From: Scilla litardierei
Taxonomy: Eukaryota; Streptophyta; Magnoliopsida; Asparagales; Asparagaceae
Reading direction: 5' to 3'
Assembly (NCBI GenBank): GCA_030789695.1
Contig: CM061141.1
Location: 323,997,938-324,061,937 of the forward strand
Length of the DNA stretch: 64,000 nucleotides
Part shown: piece after piece, positions 11,683 to 22,822 of the stretch
How positions within the stretch are numbered: the stretch's first letter is position 1
How the letters are laid out: the number at the start of each line of letters is the position of its first letter
The notes under the pieces: generated by a model
Databases searched by the model: none
What the model saw: only the letters and a program-made list of their open reading frames with translations
Told to the model about the DNA's origin: nothing
Program-made: the position numbers and the translations under genes

Positions 11683-11882
11683 TCAAAACAAAAAAAATTA
11701 GATAGGAGAAATTAAAAAACTACCATTATTCTTGCTTCTTTTTTTTGAATCAAACTACGATGAAATTTTTTTATTATTTTTTTTTTGGGGGGGGGGGGGC
11801 AAGGGTTTTGATTGATGGAGGGGAAATCACACGAAAATAAACTAACCATTGACCCCATTTTATTAAAATAATTAATCTTTAG
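11683..11882. other. Non-coding with (T)n(G)13 homopolymer tract
   Basis: A T-run followed by about 13 G at about 11778-11800. Such tracts are prone to assembly error. No gene. Confidence 0.5.
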
Positions 11883-12885
11883 AAACTTTAATTTAGGCGT
11901 AATTGCACTATAGTATCTTAAAATTTCTTTGTTGCTGCATATAAATACCCTGAAAAAAATTCTTGCACTAAAATATCTTAAATTTTTCACAAGCCTTGCA
12001 CTTTGCTATTTTCGTTATTGAACCATTGGAATATGCCAAATGATATTCTCACGTGAAAAAAATTAGATTGTTTATTGACATCATATCCTTGTGCTTATTA
12101 AAATTCACCAAAAAAGTATGACCCACTCCAAACACTTCATCTTCCATCTAAAAACATTAAATTTCTCCCCAGTCATCAGCCGTCGTCGCCCTCTTTGTCC
12201 GCTTCGCCTTCCACCACCTCGCATTTGCCACCCTTGAAAAGGTTGATGACGTCTCAAGCATCGCCACAACAATCCTCTTTCTTCTCTCATCCCTATCAGC
12301 AACAACCACAATAATAACAGATCCCATCAAATTAAATATCATCAAATTAGATCTATTTTTTAAAATTTTATTTGTCTTGTTTTCTTTATATTTAGCGTCT
12401 CCCATAATGTATTTTATTTGAATTGTTTGATTCAGAATTCTAATGGGTTTCTCCGAATTCTACCAGATCTCTTCAACAATCGTGTGAGCATGAGAGGCGA
12501 TTTAAAGGACTTTGTATTGCAAATCTTTGATTTCTTTAGAATCGTTGATTTCATTATGAGATGCGAATGAAGAGAAGAGATTAAATCGGGAACTTTTGGT
12601 CTTTAGATCCCCACGCCTCTCCATCCTTAAGAACCCCAAGCCCGTCTCCACAATCTGATTTGCTGCCATTGTTACCACCATCGTCAAATCTTCCTCTCCA
12701 TCGACTCTCCTTCATCATTACCAATAGCAAAGCTGACATTTCAACTTTTCTGTAAACAATGAAGGGTAACAAAGTGTAATTTAATCTTTTGATTTATTTT
12801 AGTGCAAGAACAAAAACTTTATGGTATTTTGGTACATGTAAAGTTTAATATATTATTGTGCAATTAATTCTTTAATTTAATACCT
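11883..12885. mobile_element. Non-autonomous TIR element, possible Pack-MULE-like
   Basis: About 115 bp at the left ('aattgcactatagtatctt…cttgcactaaaatatctta…ttgcactttg') match the reverse complement of about 12770-12885 ('aattgcacaataatatatt…cttgcactaaaataaatc…acactttgttac'). Between them, 12110-12760 is richer in GC with open frames on the minus strand. This fits a TIR element carrying a captured gene piece. No target duplication or transposase was found, so the superfamily is a guess. Confidence 0.5.
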
Positions 12886-13885
12886 TAACCTTTTGCGTCA
12901 TTTTCACGTTGCTAACTACCGTAAAATTGAATGTCAAAAAAATTAGAACATGTGATGACCTTTTTTAACATTGCTACTTTTAACAAGTGTAAGAGATGAA
13001 ATCTTCTCACTTGTAATTAAGTTTGAAATAGATAAGTTTGCTTCTATGCATAAAGATTAGAGAAATTTAATGTATATTTAATTTTTCCTAGAATCATACT
13101 TTATTTGAGCAGATATATGGATCAGTGTCAAAGTTTTCGGTGAGCATGTGTTCTTGTCGTGTTTTTAGAGTTTAGTTTGTTTTGGATTTTATAGATTTGG
13201 ATCCATGAATATCAAAACAAGCTGGCACATATCAAAGATCAAAACCCTCACTTAGGAACTGCAAACTAAAAGCAAAAGCAAGATAATAGAGCTAAACCCA
13301 AAATAAGCGCACACTTCAATTTAAGCAGGAACAAAACAAAAATCCATAATAATGAACAAAATACTCTTTAAAAGGGTCCAATGACAGAAAGATGGAAACT
13401 GGATTGAAATTGGGTCTTGGTTAACTGATCCAGAGAATTCTTCTTGTAGAGAGCACATAAGAGGTCTGCGAATGTTTGAATGAAAAGGGAAAAGGAAAGA
13501 AACATCGCATGAAAATGGGGAGGATATGAGAAAGATTCATACAACTTGCAACGTTTCATCGTGCTGAAGAGCTGAGGAGCTGCTGTGATTGCTTGGCCGA
13601 GCTTTTCCGGCCGAATCCGATTGGAATTGAAAAGGACGAAATGAATTTGGGAACAAGAAAATAGAGTGGGAAGAGAGAGGATTTAAAGCAGACCGGTATT
13701 CTTGTTAATAATTGATGCCAAGCATTCGCTTCGGAAGGTATTTTAGCCTATTATCCCATATGAATTTTTAAATTTTAAGTGTTTTAAGTGAATAACGTAT
13801 GGGAATTGCTACGCGAACAGACCTTTTTGCTGAGTTCACAGATCGCCTAAATTTTTACTAAAGTGCATAGTCCTAAATAACATTT
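12886..13885. other. Non-coding; possible minus-strand promoter and 5' leader at 13560-13700
   Basis: Mostly AT-rich. On the minus strand 13690-13560 is a pyrimidine-rich, GC-richer leader typical of plant 5' UTRs, followed by an ATG at 13559 opening 63 codons with no recognised domain. It could be the first exon of the gene whose candidate exons lie at 11441-11677. Unproven. Confidence 0.3.
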
Positions 13886-14253
13886 TTACTGAGTGCACAG
13901 ACAAGATTTGACGAAAATGCCATTAGGAATGTTCTTGAGGGAGTGGAGGAGTGCGTTGCCAATCTCGCTAACAATGTTCATCGATCTCTTTGACTTCCAA
14001 ATCGCCTGCCACGGCCTTTGAACATACTTTGTGTTTCTACCTTCACAAACACTATACCAATAATTCTCCGGCTCAGGCCCATCAAACTGCCTCCACAAGA
14101 TCGTGCTCCAGTCCTTCTTAAGCTGCATCGGGTGACCTTATACATCGGGACTTTCCTAACAGTAATCCGCCCAGCATTTCCCTTCTTGCCGCTCCTCCAG
14201 TCACACCTCCTCCAATCCCTCAAGAACTCTCCTTCCTCCACGACCGAGACCAC
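13886..14253 (-). pseudogene. Unidentified coding remnant with a frameshift
   Basis: Two overlapping minus-strand frames look coding: one gives VVEEGEFLRDWRRCDWRSGK, the other KKDWSTILWRQFDGPEPENY and continues through WQAIWKSKR. They join only if a frameshift is assumed near 14120-14140. No protein family was recognised. GC content is higher than in the flanks. Confidence 0.35.
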
Positions 14254-14585
14254 AGTGAACTCAACAGGCTCAACTCATCTTCGTCTTAAAATGAGGTTTA
14301 GCTCTCTTTTTCTCTTTTCTTCTTCTCGCTTTGGGTGTGTGGGCGTCCGCAATGAAAAGGAAGAGGAAGACAGGCAGAATTCCACTCCCAAAGTTTCCTC
14401 CTTTTTTGAAATCATTGTCATTTTTTAAAAAAATATATCAATTTCTTTGCTTGGGCCTTTATCTCTCGGAAAAAGACAAAAAATCTGATTTTGATGCGGG
14501 GTTTAAGGATCGTTAACTAGAGTTCTTGTACTTGAAAATTAATTAGGGTTTTTTGTTGTTGGAACCTTAAATGATCTTGTTCAAA
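14254..14585. other. Spacer, no gene
   Basis: Pyrimidine-rich 'ctctctttttctc' stretch then AT-rich sequence up to the truncated end of the gypsy pol. Nothing else seen. Confidence 0.4.
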
Positions 14586-15932
14586 CTAGAACGTCTCGCC
14601 GGTGTAGTATATGGCATGAAGCTTGCTATATTTTCTTTGACCCAAGACTGTTCCAATGGCATAATCACTAGCATCACACATTTGCTCAAATGGGAGGTTC
14701 CAGTCCTTGGGTTGAATAATGAGTGAAGAGATAAGCTTCTTTTTAAAACTGTTAAAAGCTGCAAGACACTCGTCACAAAAGATAAAAGGGACATCTTTGG
14801 CTAATGGTTCTGTAAGAGGTCGTGCAATTTTTGAGAAGCCCTTGATGTAGCGGCGGTAAAATCCCACGTGACCAAGGAAACTTCTAATCCCTTTCACATT
14901 TGTAAGGGGGTGGTAGCCCCTCAATGACCTCTATTTTGGATTTATCAACTTCAATGTCCCGTTAAGAAATGATGAGTCCTAGCACTACTCCCTCTTGCAC
15001 CATAAAATGTCATTTTCACAGTTCAAGACTAGATTAACCTCTTGGCATCTCTGTAGCACTCTAGTCGGGTTTCTTAAACACGTATCAAAGCTCGTGCCAT
15101 AAACGGAGAAATCATCCATAAATACCTCCATGATATCTTCTACAAAATCAGAAAATATGACGGTCATGCACCTCTGAAAGATGGTTGGTGCATTACATAA
15201 TACAAACGGCATTCTTCGGTAAGCAAAGGTGACGTATGGACATATACACGTGGTCTTCTCTTAGTCATCGGGATGGATGGGTATTTGGAAAAATTCGAAA
15301 TACTCATCTAGGAAGCAAAAGTGTGAATGCTTGGCTAGATGCTCAAGCATTTGATCGATGAATGGAAGGGGGCAATGGACCTTACGGGTTGCTTTATTAA
15401 GTTTTCTGTAATCGATGCACATCCGACACCCGGAGACGGTCCTAGTGGGTATAAGTTCGTCTTTATCATTTTTCACAACAGTCATACCCACTTCTTTGGA
15501 ACTACTTGAATCGGGCTAACCCACTTACTATCGAAGATATGGTAGATTATTCCCGCCTCAAGCAATTTCAAACCCTCTTTTTTGACTACCTCTTTCATGC
15601 TAGGATTAAGTCGCCTTTAAGGCTCAATAGAGGTAGTGTTGTTATCCTCGAGAAGGATATTGTGTGGATCGACCAGAGCTAAGTCCTTTTATGTTATCTA
15701 TGGTGTATCATACGATACTTCTATACTTTCTAAGGACAGTCAAGAGGCTCTCAAGCTCAGTGTCAGTTAGAGAAGCGTTAACAATGACAGTGTAATTGGA
15801 GTTTCTTCCTAAAAATACGTATTTCAAATTAGGAGGAAGTGGTTTGAGTTGTGCATCAGGAGGTTTGATGCTCTCCTTCTCCATTACCTCGAGTTGTGAC
15901 ATTTCTCTCGAAGGTTCATTGTCTTGGCACAT
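14586..15932 (-). pseudogene. Ty3-gypsy (Athila-like) reverse transcriptase-RNase H remnant
   Basis: Minus-strand fragments in order: linker with LPPNLKYVFLGRNSNYTVIV (15932-15708); RT start with GCRMCIDYRKLNKATRK and FQIPIHPDD (15491-15261); RT palm with MPFVLCNAPTIFQRCM and the active site VFMDDFSVYG (15212-14985); connection and RNase H start with IRSFLGHVGFYRRYIKGFSK and CDASDYAIGTVLGQ (14924-14586). This wording is typical of Athila-type elements. Frameshifts and stops separate the pieces. The reading stops at GETF, before the rest of RNase H and integrase, so the 3' half is deleted. The element belongs with the LTR-like sequence up to 18300. Confidence 0.85.
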
Positions 15933-16730
15933 GTCGTGGTCTCATAAGCTGCTTCCAAATATCTGACGTTATCTTTATGGTCTCTTGAATCAAATTGTCA
16001 TGAGAATGGGCCTGAGATTCTTGGTGAGCTGTAATCTCTGAAGTTGAAGCTTCCTCTAATGATGGCATGAACGTGCTTATCCGGTAACATGTCTCAATGA
16101 ATTGTGGTGCTTCCTCTTGGTGCGCAATTGATTCATGTCCGATGGTGGGCTACTCAGAGTGAGTGAAGAATCCATCATTATCGAAACCATCTACAACCAG
16201 ACTGTTTACCAAGAACATCTCAAGTAGCGACATCTATAAAGATGTGGAAGCTGCGCATACTTGCGAATCTTGGTAGAAAGGAATGGAATGGTCCGTCCAG
16301 TTATGGTGATATGTATGAGGATGGGGACTACATGGTAACAGTTGAATTGATGCTGGCCGAATGATTGTCCTTGCAAGTGGTACATTTCGTAACTTACTGA
16401 TGCTGATGGAGTGAAGGAATCTGCCACATCCTCAGTTGGGCTATATGTTGCGTCAGGCTATCCATTCTACTTGCAAGAACTGCAGCGGTACAAGTGGTCA
16501 GCATGTCGTCAAGACCTGTGTGCACCTACAATACAAGAAAGGAAGGAAGAAATGAGTTTGCGATAAAGAACTGTGTAGTCTAGCAACAAAGATCGAAACC
16601 AATATCAAGTTGTGCCTCACCGGCAACGGCGGCAGAAAACTTGTGAGCAATAAATCTCTTAAATTTGTACCGCAAGCGCACGGTGTAGTTGTAGCACTAT
16701 ATGCGTCGTCCACATATAGACAGTTGTTGA
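15933..16730 (-). other. Decayed upstream part of the gypsy element
   Basis: Between the RT remnant and the LTR-like region. No gag or protease motif can be read; short minus-strand frames are broken. Presumed old internal sequence of the same element. Confidence 0.35.
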
Positions 16731-18300
16731 ATACTGGTTTCTCCCTATGTTCGTTAGCTACGCGATCAAGATGTGGCTAGAAAGGGTGAATAATAAGAGA
16801 AATATCAATAAAGAAAAGCTATAGGACCTAGGTATCCCCACCATTGGATTAAAGTTAGGATTGAATAGAATTGACCGTTTGTTGAATTCATGAAACTTGG
16901 GAGAGGTCGTTTAACCTAAGGGCATTCTCTTACACTCACTTTCATGATGCAATGATAGGATTTTCCTTAAGTTATCCCTACCCCCACTCTTGTGATGCCA
17001 TGATAGGACTACCTAACCCATATCGATGCAAACTTCCATTGATACATAGATATGTGTTAGATGCATTAAGTCTGATGAATGTTCTCAATATTCCTCCACA
17101 CCACTTCCGTGGATTAGGATTCGGATCTATGCTAGGCGAGCTCTAATCCATACCTGACTCCCGTCAGCCGCATGGATAGTATGGATCGATATAAGAATTG
17201 AAAACCTTAGATTAACCCCGACTCCCGCCATCGACTAACTTATTTATCCACAATGTGGAGATCAATTTGCATTGATAATAATCATCCTAGCATACCCCGC
17301 ATCTCCAATTATTCAACAATTAATCAATTTAATCAATCCTTGACCAAATCAATGGGGTTCAACCCATGTCCCTAGATGGACGATTACTCACGATCAATAG
17401 ATGTAAACACAATCAAACCCATCAATTGGGTAGCCATAGCAATGCAAGATGAACAGAAATTAATCCCCAAGCAATCGACAATAAAAAGAAATTAAAGAGA
17501 ACTAAATTCTATTCCAAGATTTAAAACTAGAATCAAAAGTTACAAAAGGAATAATAAAAGTGCATAGGAATAAAAACTAAGTACACCTGATTCAATCCGA
17601 AAAAACACTGAAAAATATTGTAAAAGGCGTCCTCTCCTTCAGAGGAAGGAGAAAGATATTTATACCCCTAGAAAATACCCAAAAGATCCCAAAAAATACC
17701 CCTGGCGGCACCCAGAAAACCCTAGTGGACCCAAATTAGACGCGGCCGCATGGTAAACGACGCGGTCACGTCCCCAATTTGCGTAACTTGAGAGAATCTG
17801 TCTTCAGGCGAAGCGACCGTGTGAATTGGCCACGCGACCAAATCATTTCGCATTCAGCTCTTTGATCTCTTTAAAACGGTCATGTGGACGACCGTTTGAC
17901 TTCAGCAGTAGCTCGGATCGACGCAGTCGCGTCGTTCGCCAAACAACCGCGTCAATGGTTGTTTTTCTTCACTTCAGCGACTCGGAACGCAACCGCATCG
18001 AATGGGTTCTTCGCTGCTTGGGGCCGTCTTGGGGACACGGTCGCGTGGGTAAGCCACGTGACTACGTGTGTCCCTTTTGCCTTCTTCTCCCTTTGATTTT
18101 GGCCATCATTACTCCTCGCTTCGTTTCATGTCTTTTGCTCCCGCTCTTAGGCCCAAAACTTCGTGTTTTCTCGTGCAATACATGTAAGATACCCAAAAAT
18201 AAAAAGTAACAAAAATGTGGAAAATAGAGTGGAACGGGAGACGAAATAATATGATTTGCACATTAACTAAGTACAAATTATATAAAAAATAAACACACAT
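16731..18300 (-). repeat. Gypsy LTR-like region with minus-strand TATA and palindrome array
   Basis: Non-coding sequence upstream of the gypsy pol. A minus-strand TATA box (TATAAATATC) lies at 17655-17664. Upstream of it on the minus strand (17740-18070) is an array of degenerate ACGCGGTCGCGT-type palindromes ('gacgcggccgc', 'gcagtcgcgtcg', 'cacggtcgcgtgg'). Frames through the array (17826-18209) are by-products of the repeats. LTR ends are not defined; the region meets the truncated copia element at 18305. Confidence 0.5.
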
Positions 18301-18304
18301 CACA

Positions 18305-18830
18305 TATCATCGACATAAAGTAAGAGAAATATGAACGACCCATCATCCAATTCCCGATAGAACACGCAATGATCATAGGCGCTGCGAACATACCCTTTAT
18401 CATCCGGTATAAAGCGTTCAAAACACTTATATCATTTTCTCGACGACTGCTTCAGCCCATAGATCGAATTCTTCAGCCTACATGCAAGACGGTCATCGCT
18501 CCCATAGCCATCGGGCTGAGCCACATATATCTCCTCTTCGAGCTCTCCATGCAAAAATGTCGTCTTGACATCTACTTGCACCAGTCCAAGGTCGAACTGA
18601 GTAACTAATGCCAATAGGATCTGAATCAAGTAATGATGCACCACCGGAGAGAAGACCTCATTGTAGTCTATGACTTTCCTCTGTGCATAGCCCTTCGCTA
18701 CGAGACGAGCTTTGTAGTGAACATCTCATGCTTCGTGACCGTCCTTGGTGTAGACCCACTTACACCTAATTGCCTTCTTGCTATTCGGAAGCTCCACGAG
18801 ATCTCATGTCTCATTCTTCCTTAGTGATTC
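18305..18830 (-). pseudogene. Copia element A: reverse transcriptase, truncated at the YVDD site
   Basis: Minus-strand reading gives VDVKTTFLHGELEEEIYVAQ and CRLKNSIYGLKQSSRK (18644-18432), the copia RT core. Reading on to lower coordinates, CMFYRELDD-like sequence runs to 18305 and breaks just where the YVDD active site begins; the same sequence continues normally in element B at 39000. The rest of RT and RNase H is absent, replaced by the gypsy LTR-like region. Confidence 0.85.
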
Positions 18831-19261
18831 CATTCTTCGTCTATTGCACTTTTCCACCACTCCGGGTCTTCAGTATGATCCATCTCTCCTAAAGAAGTGG
18901 GAATGTCAATACTTACAACAGAAAAAGCAAACGAGACCATTTACGAGTATCTTGCAGGTCGTCGAATCTCATGCCTCAGTCTTGTCGTTGCAATGGAATC
19001 TTTCTGCTGATCGGTCTGTAGAGACAAGCTATCTCAACTTTCTGACCTTGAACCACCAACTTCACCAGCATCCGTTTGGAGAACATCTTCTGCAGCCTCT
19101 GGTATGGGTCGGCCTGAGTCGATGGTCGACCGATCTGAAACCTCAGACACCTTGTCGTAGACTTGCTTTAGTTGTGTCTGTTCAGTCTCCACCTTTGGTT
19201 CATACTCCTTCATTAACACCAACTCATCAAACTTTACATCTCTGCTCACGATCACTTTCTT
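18831..19261 (-). pseudogene. Copia element A: integrase-RT linker
   Basis: Contains MIVSRDVKFDELVLMKEYEP and an acidic linker (19255-19034), typical of the region between integrase and RT in copia polyproteins. The frame is interrupted before the RT at 18644. Confidence 0.65.
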
Positions 19262-19849
19262 CTATGTTGGACACCACAACCGGTATCCCTTGACACCATT
19301 GCTAAAGCCCAAGATGGCTTTCTTGGCTCTAGCATCGAGTTTGTCTTCCTTGGCATAATAGTTCAGACAACCCCAATCCCGTAGTGATCCATAGTCGGAA
19401 ACTAGCTTTTCTGACCAGACCTCCAATGGAGGTCGTCCTCTCAATGCAGCAGGCGGTATCCGATTGACCAAGTAGGTCACATACGCCAGGACATCTGCCC
19501 AGAACTCCTTCGCTAGGTCGATTATTGACTACATGCATCGAACTCTCTCCAGCAAAGCCCTATTCATCCTTTCATCTACACCATTCTGCGGCGGCGTACA
19601 AATAACGGTGAAGTGCCGCTGAATCCCTTCCGACCGGCAGAACTTCTCGAAGAGATCCGACTTATACTCTCCACCGTTGTAGCTTCGGAGACGCTTTCCT
19701 TTCTGACCTGTCTGAGTCTCAACCAGCTTCTTCCACTCAATGAAAGTGCTAAGAACTTGGTCTTTTGACTTCAACGGAAACACCCACACCATGTATGAGA
19801 AATCGTCGATGAACGATACAAAATAGTGTTTTCCTCCCAATGAGGTCAA
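19262..19849 (-). pseudogene. Copia element A: integrase with a lost catalytic Asp
   Basis: Integrase core at 19849-19529 shows YFVSFIDDFSYMVWVFPLKS, GKRLRSYNGGEYKSDLFEKF and NGVDERMNRALLERVR. The middle catalytic residue of the D,D-35-E triad, normally in RSDNGGEY, is Tyr here. The C-terminal part (19480-19262) shows MTYLVNRIPPAALRGRPPLE and KAILGFSNGVKGYRLW. A frame break lies between the two. Confidence 0.85.
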
Positions 19850-20278
19850 CTTACTCGGCCCACATACGTCGGTATGAACATAGTCAAGCGCTCCCTTCCT
19901 ATTATGGATGGTCGTCCCAAATGAAGCACGTGTATGTTTGCCGAAGACACAATGCTCGCAGAATTCAATCTTTTCCGGTCCTGGCGCCCTTCAGACAATC
20001 TCTAACGATCAGCTTCTGCAAAGCTTTCTCGCCCACATGACATAAATGCATTTGTCACAACAATGAGTCATCTGGATAGGCCTCATTGGTCTGAGTTGTT
20101 GTACCAGCCACAACCGAACCATCCAAACAGTAGAGGTTGCCACGTTACTTCCCCTTTATCACGATTATTGCTACTCAGGTCACCCTCAGAGCTCCATTCT
20201 CCATGGACACTCGACAGCTTGGCTTCGAGTAAACCAAGTGATATGAGGTTACGCTTTAGGTCGGGAACAAATCATACC

Positions 20279-20500
20279 TCATTGATATCTCGTGTAACAC
20301 CGTCGCTCATCCTTATCCGCATTGTCTCGATCCCTGTAGTGATGCTCGGTCGGTCTTCCGCCCAACGGGACCGTACTCTTACTCCCTTCGCAGAAGGTCG
20401 TAAAGTACTCTCTGTGTGGCACCATATGAAACGAGCACCCAGAGTCGAGCACCCAACCATCTGATGTTACGCCATCCGAAGCACTGACGTTGGACATCAA
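20279..20500 (-). pseudogene. Copia element A: protease N-terminal region
   Basis: WVLDSGCSFHMVPHREYF is the copia aspartic protease active-site segment (D-S-G). The frame continues to 20279. The stretch from about 20270 to 19850, between protease and integrase, is broken and has lost its reading frame. Confidence 0.8.
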
Positions 20501-20519
20501 CGCCCATCATGACGTTGGA

Positions 20520-21345
20520 AGTTGTGTCATTCTTCTTATTCGCCTTTGGACAATCTCTAACCCAATGTCCTCTTTCTCCATAGAAAGCACATTGGTCCTT
20601 CGCTAAGACCTTGTGTCAAAGGCCTCTGCATTGTCCCTGGACTTGGATCTGAAATACCCCTTCCTCACTCCACCCTTCTCACCACTACCTCTCACCATTG
20701 TAAGAGCGTCATTAGCTCAGCTTCTTGTGTTCTCATTGTTCTTCTTGAACTCATTGCTCATCAGAGCGTTGGACACCTCTTCAAATGTGATTGATTCCTT
20801 AACATAAGTAAGAACCAACACCAAATACTCATACTCAAGGAGTAAAGAATTGAGGACAATCATAACTTTGTCTTCATCGTCGGCCTCCACGTCGACGTTA
20901 CTTAGGTCAGTCAGAAGCTTGTTATAATAGTCGAGATGTTCCTCGATAGAAACACCCTTGGCCAGCTTCAGACCGAAAACCTTCTTCAAGTGTAGCTGGT
21001 TCTGAATGTTCTTCTTCATATACTTGTCGCCGAGCTCCTTCCAGAACTTCCTTGCAATGTCTCCTCCATGAATGGAAATTTCTTCTCCTTCGACAGATAC
21101 AGTTAGATGGTACCACACGCATTTCGATTCAGAGTTCTCCACTAGAAATCAGACATGCATGTCGACTTCTCGTCTAATGCGATATATTGACCTAGTTGTT
21201 TTAAGACATCCAAGACTTTGTATCTCCACATACTGAAGTTGACTTTTCCATTAAACTTCTCACTTTCGAACTTCATGTTGGACATGATCGTGCGAGACGC
21301 TAGAGCATGCCTGCCAGAATTCGACGCCTTCAAGGAACTGTCATC
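20520..21345 (-). pseudogene. Copia element A: gag
   Basis: N-terminal gag (FNGKVNFSMWRYKVLDVLKQ) ends at a TAG at 21142-21144; a frameshift follows. The UBN2-type body (KFWKELGDKYMKKNIQNQLH, then GVSIEEHLDYYNKLLTDLSN) runs 21100-20717. A zinc knuckle at about 20575 reads CAFYGERGHWVRDC, its second Cys changed to Tyr. It matches the gag of element B closely, so both belong to one family. Confidence 0.85.
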
Positions 21346-21395
21346 GCCAACGTTACTCTTCTTTGCCCACTGTGTTGATCTCTGACACCGTAAAG

Positions 21396-22087
21396 CTCTG
21401 ATACCAATTGTTTTGCCCACAACAGAATACGAGGATCGTCGAACACTGAGACAAGGACAAGAAACACAACACAATACGAGAAGCGCTAAGAGAGATAACA
21501 ACTTTAGGCCGTCGATCGGCCAAGGGAACACCAATGAGCTTTATTACAAAAGGAAAGACCAAATACAAATATTCCTCTTCGCAACCAAAGAAGCACACAA
21601 TAATCTCTCTAAAGCTCACAACAATATCTCTCAAAGTTAGGTCTCTCTAATAGCGGCTCAAACTCTCTCTGTGTTCCACATGGTGGTCCTTTGAAACCCT
21701 TCTCTAAAACTATACTTATATACCCCTAGGGTACAATATGTGCCATCATTGAGAAAGAATTCCCAAGAGATACAAATATTGTTCTTTACGGAATTCATAT
21801 CCTATCACAACTCTACGTAATTAATGTGACTCGCCCTAGTAGCATGCGTCGCATCCTAGTGGGCCCCTCCGCATGACCGAGCTTCCTCCTCAAGAATGAC
21901 CGATCGAAGTGCCTTGCCGGCGCCCGAGCTTCCGTAGCTCGAACCGTAGAGCTACTGATTCAATGAGCCGTCGATCCGCCGATAATTCGAACACGGACTT
22001 CAACCGAATAGAAAACGACCGAGGGATAATGTGCAGAGTCAGATAGGTCATTGGAAATACCCCCCAAGCATCATCATGGATTGAGCA
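21396..22087 (-). repeat. Copia element A: primer-binding site and truncated 5' LTR
   Basis: On the minus strand TTGGTATCAGAGC (initiator Met-tRNA primer-binding site) lies at 21396-21408, directly after the LTR end (…CAAAACA at 21409). The LTR extends to about 22087, where copy 2 of the segmental duplication begins and the LTR is cut. It is similar to the LTRs of element B (for example 'aggccgtcg.tcggccaa' and 'atatacccctagggtac'). Confidence 0.8.
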
Positions 22088-22199
22088 ACCTAACATCATC
22101 AAGCATGCCTTTAAATACCTCCCAAGAAATGCAAACATCGTGGCCATTGGTTTGAGCAAATCCAATGGTCGCAAATCGGCCTCTAAAAACAGATCACCC

Positions 22200-22740
22200 G
22201 GCTGTTAGACGTCTGGAGTTCTCCTTCCAAACATCTGGCACAGGGTCAGACGTCTGACAGATGACATCCAGACGTCTGACGGATGACATCCAGACGTCTG
22301 CTGAAGAAAGAAACTGAATCAGCACCTATCAGACGTCTGAAGTTATCCTCTCAGACGTCTGGTCCCATGTTCAGTCGTCCAAAGGATGAACTCCAGACGT
22401 TTCGAAAAATCACTAAACAAGTGACATTATTCACCAGAGAGTTTGGCCTTTTTCTGTGGCTACTGAATAGACATCTGGCAAAGACCACCCAGACGTCTGG
22501 CCCTTGACTAGACGTCTGATGAGCAATCATCAAGCACCTGGCGACTTTTCTTAACTAACAGGGTTCATACTCCAGACGTCTAGACTTGACCACCAGACGT
22601 CTGATGTCCTCGACAAAGCTGGACATCCACCATGGCATCAAACATTTGATGCTCAAGCATAATACGTCTGATCTTGGTAATTATGCACAAATTGGATTTT
22701 GCAGCAGAATTTCAACAGACACCTCACTCAGTGGTGTAAC
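22200..22740. repeat. Palindrome-rich LTR fragment (Sirevirus-like), copy 2
   Basis: Same array of CAGACGTCTG palindromes as 163-710. One unit ('tgacggatgacatccagacg') is present once more than in copy 1, and one palindrome broken in copy 1 (about 535) is whole here (about 22575). Confidence 0.5.
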
Positions 22741-22744
22741 CAGG

Positions 22745-22822
22745 AATTTTTTCTGCCCTGGATGAAAATAAAGATGATATAAATTTTTTCTGCCCTGGAT
22801 GAAAATAAAGATGATATAAAGA
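22745..22822. repeat. Short tandem duplication specific to copy 2
   Basis: 'tttttctgccctggatgaa' followed by 'aataaagatgatata' occurs twice in tandem (unit about 39 bp) in copy 2 and once in copy 1 (about 698-735), so it arose after the segmental duplication. Confidence 0.8.

Noticed and set aside
17826..18209. 127-codon frame as a gene
   Set aside because: It reads through the palindrome array upstream of a minus-strand TATA box in a gypsy LTR-like region; no domain.
163..22740. CAGACGTCTG array as a CRISPR array
   Set aside because: The repeat is a 10-bp palindrome with irregular spacing and degenerate copies inside plant LTR-like DNA; no cas genes, no uniform spacers.
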